Shown here: one piece after another, positions 1 to 9,000 of the stretch | How the letters are laid out: each line of letters begins with the position of its first letter | Numbering within the stretch: the first letter of the stretch is position 1 | Origin: Aquila chrysaetos chrysaetos | Taxonomy: Eukaryota; Chordata; Aves; Accipitriformes; Accipitridae | Reading direction: 5' to 3' | DNA length: 64,000 nt | Assembly (NCBI RefSeq): GCF_900496995.4 | Contig: NC_044009.1 | Span: 36,293,505-36,357,504 of the forward strand | Made by a program: the position numbers and the translations under genes | Notes under the pieces: model-generated | What the model saw: only the letters and a program-made list of their open reading frames with translations | Told to the model about the DNA's origin: nothing | Databases searched by the model: none

Positions 1-620
1 GGGATCTGGGGTGCTCCTGGGGTATGGGGGGGTCCCCAAAAATGTGGGGTACCCCCAAGGATGGAGGGGTACCCCAGGAAGTAGTGGTTGTGCCCCGGAG
101 TATGGGGGTCTGCACAAGAACTGGGGGCTCCAGGGATATGGGGGTGCTTACAGAGGAAAGGGGTGTCCTGCGAACTGGATGATTCCAGGGTTACGGGGCC
201 CCAAAAATGTGGGGTGCCCTCAGGGAATGGGGACACCCTTAGGGGGCTGTGAGTGTGCCCTGGAGCTGGGGGGTGCCCAAAACTTTGGGGGTGTCCACAG
301 GGAATAGGAGCGTCCTCGGGTCTGTGGTGATGCCCCAGGGGTATGACAGTGCCCCACAACTGTACGGGTGCCCCCAAGGAAGAGAGGTGCCCCGAAAGTG
401 TGGGGTACCCCTAAGACTGACAAGCACCCCAAAACTGTGACCATGGGGGTGCCCCAAGGGTTTGGGGGTGCCCCAGAGGGACAGGGGTGCCCGGGAGGTG
501 CCCTCGGGTGCAGGTTTACCCTAAAGGCAATAGGGGTGCTCAGAGGAGTGAGGGTGCCCCAGGTTTACGGGGTGCCCCGAGTCTGCGGGGCTGGCACGGG
601 GGCATGGCTCTGCCTGGCAG
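1..620. repeat. Degenerate GC-rich minisatellite
   Basis: The left edge is a run of imperfect units of roughly 20-40 bases built from GGGGTGCCCC / GGGGTACCCC palindromic cores joined by AAAANTGTGGGG-type linkers. Many cores can fold as hairpins. The open frames on both strands here are repeat translations rich in Gly and Pro and are not genes. The array may extend left of the window. From about 620 to 1150 the sequence is G-rich single copy with no gene signal that I can see. Confidence 0.7.
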
Positions 621-1163
621 CACGGCTCGGCTTGGCTTGGCAGACAGGGCAGGAGGGACATGGGGGTCCGCTCTGGGGGGTGTTCCCCGCAGCACGCCCC
701 AACAGGGAGCAAGCTGGCCCCGCAGTGTCCCTGCGCCCCCCCCAAAACCCCGGCGCCAACCCCCGCTCTATCAATGGGGAAACTGAGGCACGGAGCCCTG
801 CAGTGCCTCTGCCCACTGGCCTGCCCACCAAACCCCCCCATGGCGTCGGAGGGCCTCCACCATCCCGAGGGGGGGGGGCTACAGCACCTGGGGGGGCCTC
901 GAAGAGGAGCCCTGCATCTACTGGGGGCCAGGGGACAAAGTGGAGACCCCTGGCTGGAGACCCCCGGGGTGCAGCACTACAGGGGGGGCGATGCACCCCT
1001 GGGTATGTCCCGGTGTCACCCGCTGCCAAGTGGCCTGGGACACCCTGGGGCAAGAGGGTGGCGGGGGGGGCTGCGGGCTCCCCAGGGCCCCGGGGAAGGC
1101 ATCCTGGGGGGGCTGGGGAAGGGTCCCTTCTGGCTGCCACTTCCCCTTCATGCTGGGAGAAGG

Positions 1164-1251
1164 TTTTGCAACCTCGCTTCCTCCCCGGGCAGCATAAAGC
1201 GGGCAGCGGAGGGAAGGGGTGCCAGGAGGCGGCACGGCGGTGGGTGCAGGT
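1164..1251 (+). promoter_or_regulatory. CXCR2: Candidate CXCR2 promoter and noncoding leader exon
   Basis: Within about 35 bases lie TTTTGCAACC (1164, C/EBP-like), GCTTCCTCC (1176, the reverse of a GGAGGAAG PU.1/ETS core) and CATAAA (1193, a weak TATA-like box). About 50 bases later CAG|GTGAGG at 1249/1250 is a good splice donor. The receptor coding exon has a splice acceptor at 3205-3206 just before its ATG, so an upstream untranslated exon is expected. C/EBP plus PU.1 is the usual combination of granulocyte promoters. The transcription start is inferred; only the motifs and donor are seen. Confidence 0.4.
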
Positions 1252-3206
1252 GAGGGACTCTGCGGCTAGCCTGGTGGGACCCCCGGGCCTGGTGCTGCCC
1301 CGCATCCCGCCACGCTCTGCACCGGAGCCCTTTGGGGGTGACGCCTGGATTTGTCTCTGTGCCCGGGTGCTTCCCAGTGAGAACTGGCTTGGGACGGGGA
1401 GAAGACCCCAGATTTGGGAGGACAGCAAGGGCAGCGAGCGGTGAGTCCCTGTGGTGCTCCACTGGAGATCGGGACTTTCCTCGGGCTTTGCCGGCCCCCC
1501 AGCACCCAGCTGAGCCCCCTCACATGTGGAGCAGACTGGGCTGGGGACTGAGGTGGGTGGCAGTGGCTGCCCAAGAGGCTGCCTGGTGCGGGGGGAGTGG
1601 GAGGTGGCGGGTGGGGGCACCAAGGGCTGTGCTCGGGGCTCATCCGGGGTGCAGACCCCCCGCAGTCCCCAGGGACATTGGCCGTGGATGCCCTAGGGGG
1701 GAAGCGCCCGCTCCCGTCTCCTCGCACAGCAATGAGCCGGGAGGGCGCTTTCCCATGGAGTGTCCCCTCCTTCCTCCCCCTGGGGACCCCCGGGGCCACC
1801 CCAGTGTCCCCCAGCCCTTCCAGGGTCAGGAGGGGAAATGGGGTGCTGCTTATTCTCCCAGCCGGGCCAGCTGCAGGGTACCCGCAGGTAGGGGATACCC
1901 AGTCCTGGAGGAACTGCTGGGATTTTGGAGTGGGGAGGCAGAAAAAAGCAGCCAAAAATAGACCAAGGGGAAGTGCTGATGTCCGGCTCTGCCCCGAGCC
2001 TCCAGTGGCCCTGCTCAGGGGGACCTCTCCCCATTGGCACTGGCAGTGTCCCTGGCTATGGTCCTCTGAGATGGTGGGGCATCACCATCCCAGGAGCAGG
2101 GAATTCCCACTGGACAGAAGGGGAAAGTTTGTCCCAGGGAGGGTTTGGGTTCAAACGGGGCCAGCTTGGTGCCGGGGACCCGCCAGCACTGTGGGGACTC
2201 AGCACCCCCAAGCAGCCCTGGCATCGCCAAGTCCTGGAGAGGCTCAGGGATTGAGAAACGGCACAGAGCGGTGAAACTGGAGTGAAATGAGTGTCCATAT
2301 CCATACCGGGAGAAGGCTGAAACCCAATGGTCTTTGGGGAGGCAGGGACAGAGCAGGGTGTCCTACACGTGAGGAGGCAGGAAGAGCGACTGTCACCTGT
2401 CATTTCCCCATCGCAGCCAAGCATGGGGGACATGGGGATGCCCGGCAGTGCCCAGCTGAGCAACAGGAAAACCAGAGATGTGAAATATTTCCAAAGCTGC
2501 CCGCAAAGGGTGACACATCTTTCCGTCCAGGGGGTGAAACCACTCACACAGGGACAGGACGGGGAGGGGAAGAAGGGCATGAAACCACCTTCAGACTTTC
2601 TTGAGTGCCGCCTGCCCTGGGCATTGTGACAGCAACCTCGCTGCTGGCTGGGGCGGCAGGAGGGGCGGCTCAGCAGCAATGCTTGAGGGGATGGACAAGC
2701 TGGAGGGATCCAGAGGTGCTCAGAGGACTTTGGAGGTGCCTGAGGGGCCCTGAGATGCCCAATAGCTCAGAGGCTTCTGAAGGACCCACACAAACCAGGG
2801 CGACCCAGGGATGCTGGAGGGGCTAGGTGTCCTAGGTGTCTCCTGGAAGGATGTGATGCTGCGTTGATGTGGGAGCCCCCCAACCCAAGAAGAGGTGGCT
2901 GGTCCGTGGGGGAACCCCTTCCTCCATGGAGGACAGGGAAGGGACAGGTTTGGGATGAAATGGAGCAGACCGAGGGGTGCTGGGAGTGTTGTACAAGGGG
3001 ACGTGTGCAGGACAGTGTCCACCTGCAACACTGCCCATTACCTGGCACAGTGTGGACACGGGGCACAGTGAGTGATGGAGGGGGGCTGCCCACTGGTTGG
3101 GAGGGGACCTGAGTGGCAATCAAGATACCACAGGACCCAGAGATGCTGTCACCCCTGGCCCACACCACCCTCCCATCCCACACTCATGCTGCTCTGTGCT
3201 CCCCAG
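1250..3206 (+). other. Probable 5' intron of CXCR2, with a kappaB site
   Basis: No coding exon was recognised in this stretch. It contains a perfect GGGACTTTCC (1471-1480), which is the classical NF-kappaB site, and ends in a pyrimidine-rich acceptor (CTGTGCTCCCCAG) at 3206. The open frames here lack conserved composition. Its intron status depends on the donor proposed at 1250. Confidence 0.4.
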
Positions 3207-3211
3207 GCAAA

Positions 3212-4288
3212 ATGGATTCCTTCTCCTTCAACGGGGATTTGTCCAACCTCTTCTCCCTCTACAACTACACCTATGACTATAGCACGGCCATGCCCGACAC
3301 CGCTATCTCCTCTGCCCCATGCCGGCCCGATGGCTCTGTCCTCAACAAGTACCTGGTGGTGGTGATCTACTGCCTCGTCTTCATCCTCAGCGTGGTGGGG
3401 AATGGCCTGGTGGTACTGGTGGTGACCTCCAGCCACACCAACCGCTCCGTCACCGACGTCTACCTGCTCAACCTGGCCGTGGCGGACCTGCTCTTTGCCC
3501 TCAGCCTGCCACTCTGGGCTGCCTACCGAGCCCACGAGTGGGTCTTTGGCACTGTGATGTGCAAAGCCATCTCTGTGCTGCAGGAGGCCAACTTCTACAG
3601 CGGCATCCTGCTGCTGGCCTGCATCAGCGTGGACCGCTACCTGGCTATCGTCTACGCCACCCGGGCTGCCACCGAGAAGAGGCACTGGGTGAAGTTTGTC
3701 TGCTTGGGCATCTGGGTCTTCTCCGTGTTGCTTTCCCTGCCCGTGTTGCTGTTCCGTGAGGCTTTCCCCTCACCCAGCAACGGCACCGTGTGCTATGAGC
3801 GCATCGGTGGTGAGGACACAGCCAAGTGGCGCGTGGTGCTGCGGGTCCTGCCGCAGACCTTCGGCTTCGCCCTGCCCCTCCTGGTGATGCTCTTCTGCTA
3901 TGGCGTCACCATCCACACCCTCCTGCAGACCAAGAATGCCCAGAAGCAGCGGGCCATGAAGGTCATCTTTGCCGTGGTGCTGGTCTTCCTCATCTGCTGG
4001 CTGCCCTACAACATCACGTTGGTGACCGACACCCTCATGAGGACACGGGCCATTGCTGAGACCTGCGAGAGGAGGAACAGCATCGACACGGCCCTCTCTG
4101 TCACGCAGGTCCTGGGCTTCGCCCACAGCTGCATCAACCCCATCATCTACGCCTTCATCGGGCAGAAGTTTCGCAACAGCTTCCTCAAGATCCTGGCACA
4201 GCGTGGGTTCATCAGCAAGGATGCTGTGGCCCGCTACGGCCATGCCTCCTACGCCTCCACCTCCGGCAACACCTCCACCACCCTCTGA
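3212..4288 (+). CDS. CXCR2: CXC chemokine receptor, CXCR2-like (IL-8 receptor family)
   Basis: This is a seven-transmembrane G-protein-coupled receptor for ELR+ CXC chemokines at the leukocyte plasma membrane, coupling to Gi for chemotaxis. The protein has 358 residues, close to the family length of about 350-360. Visible features are an acidic Asn/Tyr-rich N-terminus with an N-glycosylation sequon (N18), Cys37 and Cys285 plus Cys117 and Cys194 as the two extracellular disulfides, DRYLAIV (141-147), CWLPYN (262-267) and NPIIYAFIG (309-317). The Ser/Thr-rich tail ends in STTL, a PDZ ligand as in human CXCR2 and unlike CXCR1. The frame stays open upstream to 3113, but an acceptor at 3205-3206 and the ATG at 3212 (AAAATGG context) fix the start. 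The coding sequence is a single exon, as usual for this family. CXCR1 is the alternative name; the paralogues are hard to separate in birds. Confidence 0.93.
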   Translation: MDSFSFNGDLSNLFSLYNYTYDYSTAMPDTAISSAPCRPDGSVLNKYLVVVIYCLVFILSVVGNGLVVLVVTSSHTNRSVTDVYLLNLAVADLLFALSLPLWAAYRAHEWVFGTVMCKAISVLQEANFYSGILLLACISVDRYLAIVYATRAATEKRHWVKFVCLGIWVFSVLLSLPVLLFREAFPSPSNGTVCYERIGGEDTAKWRVVLRVLPQTFGFALPLLVMLFCYGVTIHTLLQTKNAQKQRAMKVIFAVVLVFLICWLPYNITLVTDTLMRTRAIAETCERRNSIDTALSVTQVLGFAHSCINPIIYAFIGQKFRNSFLKILAQRGFISKDAVARYGHASYASTSGNTSTTL

Positions 4289-4586
4289 GCCCTGTGGGGA
4301 CCTGACCCTTGCAGCTCCCAGCAGGTCCCAGCAACCCACACACCCCAGCATCTTCGTCCAGCCCCCTGGGATGCAGGTGGTGATGCCACAGGGATGGGCA
4401 GGGCCACCACTGGATGCTGGACCCCGTCTGGAAGGGGGCTTAGGCAGCGAGGGGGTAGGACCCCATTGCCAGGGGAGCTATGCCAAGCGCCGCCTACCCT
4501 CCCCACTCCGTGGGGCAGAGCCTGTGACTTCGGGGATTCTGTGCCCCTGCTGTGGGGATGGTGTTCGCAGCCGACAGCCATCCAGC

Positions 4587-4592
4587 AATAAA
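4587..4592 (+). promoter_or_regulatory. CXCR2: CXCR2 polyadenylation signal AATAAA
   Basis: A canonical AATAAA lies about 300 bases after the receptor stop codon, followed by a GT-rich stretch (GGAGTTGGCGGGTTGG) as expected downstream of a cleavage site. It gives a short 3' UTR. Confidence 0.75.
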
Positions 4593-5943
4593 GGAGTTGG
4601 CGGGTTGGTCACCCATATCTGGCTCCTCTTTGCCATGGGGAGGGAGATGGCGGGACAGGGCCAGGGCACATCTCTGGGGATGGTGGGTCCTGAGCTCCCC
4701 ACCTCAGTGCCAAAGTGGTGGTGCCAGCTGAGCCCGGCAGGGTGTGGGTAACCCTGCTTCCAGGCCAGGGAAAAGCTGTTGCCCAAGAGGCTGTTGCAGA
4801 AGGTTTGGCATCCTGTGTGTCCCCAGAGGGGACCCAAATCCCGAGTCTCACTCCCTGTAGCCACCCAGCCAGGTCCTGGCGCTTCCCTGGTGTGGGGGTC
4901 TTGATGAGGCATCTGTCCCACCTGGGAACAAAGTCACCCCCTTCCCAACCCCAATCTGAGCCCCAGTGGAGCAAATCACTGCGAGATCACTGGGCAGCCC
5001 CTCGCTGACACCAAGCCAGCCCTGTGACCCCTGCCTGAAGGGTGCCAGCACCCGAGGCACCCCCTGCCCCCCCGATGCTGCAGTGCCAGGACATCATTGC
5101 GCAAAGGGCTGGAAACCTGTCCCTTACACAACCGGGACGTTTCCGCCCCGGCTTGGGCAACTGGGGATGGCACCAGAGTGGGGCAGAGGGGCTGAAGAGG
5201 GGGCTATGACCCTGCTGGGGTCCCTCCTGCCACCCTGTGTGCCAGGCATCGGGGTGCCTGCCCCAACGCACCCAAGCTTCTCTCCATGGGGTTCCTGTAC
5301 TGCTCCTCCATCACCCCTGATCCAGGCTCCTGGGGGTCCTTAACCATGGGGGCAGCAGTAGGTGCCAGCCTTGTGCTGGCTCGTGGGTGGGTACAGGGGT
5401 CCCCTGGCACTCAGGTGGGGAGCCCTGGGGACCCAAGGCTGGGCAGGGTCAGCGGTGGTGCTGGGCAGGGACAGCCCATCACCTTTGCATCTGGGAAACC
5501 TCTTGCCCAAGCGGTTCCTCGCAGCCTGGCAGGAAGCCGGGGCTGTTGGCCAAGAGCCGTCTCCCCTGCCTGCTGCTGCCTCCCCGCTGCAGGACAGGGC
5601 AGATGGTGGCTCAGCCTGGCTGCAGCTGGGACACCCCTTACAGGGACAGTTCCCCCTCAGGAGGGTTCGGACACCCCCATACTGGCATTCCCCCACCCCG
5701 CACCCAGCCTGTGGGGGGTCCATCCGGTGACGACTGATAGACGACACGGGAGCCACAGGGGTAGCAGGAGCAGATTGTTTTCCTCTCTGTGGACCAGCCA
5801 CAAGAAAGACACAACTCAAATCTGAAATGTCAGGCAGCAGGACCTGCCTGCAGGCCGCGGATGCCTGGGTCCCCGGTAAGTCCGAAAGGAGGCAGCCAAG
5901 GCAGGGGTTGTCCCAGACACCGTGCGAGGGCTGCAGTCCCAGC
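4593..5943. other. Intergenic space between convergent CXCR2 and RUFY4
   Basis: This is about 1.35 kb between the CXCR2 polyadenylation signal and the RUFY4 stop codon, GC-rich and without a recognisable exon. Its right part must hold the RUFY4 3' UTR, but I see no AATAAA or ATTAAA on the minus strand, so RUFY4 may use a variant signal. Confidence 0.6.
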
Positions 5944-6046
5944 TCACGTAGCCTGCGGGTGCCTTTGCTGGTAGCAAAGCAGGCAGCAGCGCCCCTGCTT
6001 GCCCACGTCCACGGAGCACGTGTGGCACACCTTGCCCTGGCACAGC
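5944..6046 (-). CDS. RUFY4: RUFY4 exon 10, end of the FYVE-like finger and stop
   Basis: Residues 661-694: RLCQGKVCHTCSVDVGKQ..RCCLLCYQQ and a short tail ending QAT, then TGA. It supplies the remaining Cys pairs. Acceptor TCAGCAG. Confidence 0.9.
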
Positions 6047-9000
6047 CTGCTGAGAGAGCAGGCGGTGAGAGCCGTGCCATCCCGGTGCCATGCCGGCGCC
6101 ACCTCCGGTGCCCCCCCCCCCCCCCCCCGTAGCCCACCTGCAGTTGTACCGCCGGGAGAGGAGGCGGAAATCCTTGTGGCAGCGGGCGCACAGCCCTGCA
6201 TCGCGGGGCGCCGGGCTGGGCATCGGGGTGTCGATGCCCTCCGTCTTCTGCCACAGGGCATCCTTCTCCCTGCGGGAGGGGACAAGTCAGCCCCGGAAGG
6301 AACATACCCGGTGGTGGGGGTCCAGGAGCACGCCCTGGCACCCCAGACCCAAGGTGGGCACCTAAGTCTCCCGAGGTGGAGAGATTCACCAGGGCTCTGG
6401 TGCCCTCCTCCTTGGCCCCTCCCGGCCCGTGCATGGTCCCACAGCCGAGGGGTCCCCGGGGCTCTCACCGCAGCAGCTCCAGCAGCCGCCCCTTCATGTC
6501 ACGGATGAGCTCCTGCTGCCGTGCCTGTTCGGCGCCACGCATGGCCTCCCGCTCCAGGGCCTCCCGCTGCGCCCGCTGCAGCGCCGATGCCCAGCGCTCG
6601 CCATCCTGCCGGGCCCTGGCACGGGGCAGTGGGGAGATGGTCCTGCTGTCCTTCAGCTGGTCGTCTCTCCATCCATCCATCCATGCATCCATCTATCCCT
6701 CCCTCCCTCCCTCTATCTGCTGCCCATCCATCCCCAAGCTGGCTCCCTGTCCCCACAGCCACCTTGCCATCTGCCGGGCCAGCCACCCATCCGTTTCCCA
6801 GCTGTTCATCTGCCCTTCCCCACACCCATCCCTCTGGCCTTCTGCCCACCCATCCACTCACCCCAAATTCATCCCTCTATCCCTCTGTGTACCCGCTCAT
6901 CAACTTACCCCAAATTCATCCCTCCATCCATCTACTCGCCCCAAATTAATTCTTCCACCCCTCTGCCCACCCACCCCTCCACCAACCTATCAGTCCCCAG
7001 ATTGATGCCTCCCTCCAGCCCTCTGTCCCCAAATCTTTCCCTCCCTCCCCTTGCCCATCCCCAGGTGCTGCTCCCCTGGGTCCAAGTGGGGCATCATGGG
7101 GAGGTCCCAGGGAAAACCCCGTGACGGGTGGAGATGGGAGGTGACTGTGGGGTGGTGGGAGTGGGGAGTCCCTGCCCAACCTGCCGAGCTGCTCCTGCAG
7201 CCGTGCCCACCTCCTGCCGCTGGGCCTGGAGCTGCTGCCGGCCCTGCCAGGCGTCTTCCCGTGCCGCAGCAGCCAGGGTGGCCAAGCGCTGTGGGAGAGC
7301 GGGGGCTCAGCCCTGGCCCCCCCGACCCCCCGCCTCACCGTGGCATCCCCTTGGGCCTGCCCATACCATGGCCATGCTGGTGGCCGTGCCGGGCTCCCCC
7401 TCCGCCTGGGGGTCCAGCGGGGGCTCCTGGGGGCCGTGGGCGAGCTCCAGCGCCCGCCGCAGCACCTCCTCCACGGTGGCCACCTTGTCTAGGGCACCGG
7501 CATCCTCCAGCGCGTCCGTCCGTCCCGCCGCCACCAGCGCCGCCTGGCAGTCCCGCAGGCGCGAGGCCAATGCCGCCGCCTCCGCCAGCGCCCCGGCCAG
7601 CCGGGCACCCCGCTCCTCCGCCGCCTCCCGCCAGACCCGCGCCTCCTCCTGTGCCCGCGCCAGTGCCCCCGGACCCCCCGCTGCCACCGCCGCCGCCAGC
7701 GCCTGCCCCAGGAAGGCGTTGGTTTCCCGCAGCGCCTCGGCCTCGCGTGCCCGCAGCTGGGCCCACCGGGCGCTGCCCTCCTCCCGCCGCTGGTGCCGCC
7801 GCTCCTCCCGTGCCAGCCGGGCCGCCAGCGCCCGCAGTGCCGCCTCCCGCTGCCCCAGCTCAGTCTGCAGCTGGGACACCAGCGCCTGCAGGGACGCCTG
7901 CGTCCCGCCCGGCTCCCCGGGCACCGGTGGTGGGGAGCCCGGCAGAAACCCCGTGCCAGGCAGTGGGAATGTGCCAGGCTCCCCGTCACCATCAGGCTGG
8001 GGTGCTTTGCCAGCGCCATGTGCGTCCTCCAGCTCCTCTACGTCCACGTCCTCCGTCTCCTTCTCATCCTCCAGCTCCTCTTCATCCTCCTCTTCCACGT
8101 CCTCCTCCACCTCCACGTCCTCCACGTCCACCTCCACGTTCTCCACCTCCTCCTCCTCCTCCTCCTCCTCCTCCTTCTCTACCTCCTCTTCATCCTCTTC
8201 TTCCACATTCTTCTTCACCTCCACGTCCTCCACATCCCCCTCCACATCCTCCACCTTTACACCCCTCTCACGCAGGGCAGCCAAGGTGGGTGGGCACGGG
8301 TGGGTTGGCACCCCATGGGGTGCCACGATGGGATGGGCGATGCCATCGGGCCATCCATGCACCCCGGTGCCAGTATCGTCTCTCTGTGGGGCCGTCTTTG
8401 CCGGGCTGCTCCTGGCCATTGGGCTGGGCCGTACCAGTGTCCTAGAGGGGACATGGGGCTCAGGGCCACCAGGTCACCCCTAGGGTGAGCAAGGCACCGC
8501 CACCCTCCCTCAGGGCTCCCTGGGCACAGCCAGCCTTTGGGATTGGAGAGGGCAGCAGGGCTGGTGACACCGGGTGGCACCTGGTGACAGGGGACCAGGG
8601 ATGCTGGTGCCACCAGCCTGGGCACCCATGGAGCAGGTGGCACCCAGAGACCCCTGTGGTGGTTGCAGGGGGGAACTGGGTGCTGCATGTGTGCTTGTGG
8701 CAGTGTGTGCCCACGAGCACGTGAGCTGCAGAACAGGCGTGAACGTGCTGGAGCGACTTCGTCCACAAGTGCAGACGCCCCTGCAGGTGTGCCCGGAGGC
8801 AAGGGTGGGCACGCACACACGATACCCCCTCGTCTCAGATGTCACAGTGTTGCAGCAGACCTGTTCCTGGGCACGTACTTGGCAGAGGACGGCGGTGTGT
8901 GTGTGCATGCATGTGTGGCATGTTTGCAGGCATGGGCATGGTGTGCATGCTGGCACGGGTATCTGTGCCCGCCTGGGGCCACGTGTGGAGGGTTGGCACA

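Noticed and set aside
3113-3211. Upstream in-frame extension of CXCR2
   Set aside because: A splice acceptor lies at 3205-3206, and the added residues have no family match; family members start at the equivalent of 3212.
7051-8483. Plus-strand open frames of about 450 residues, Pro- or Ser-rich
   Set aside because: They are antisense to RUFY4 exon 6, whose minus-strand frame has splice sites, coiled-coil heptads and family matches. The plus frames are low-complexity shadows of GC-rich codons.
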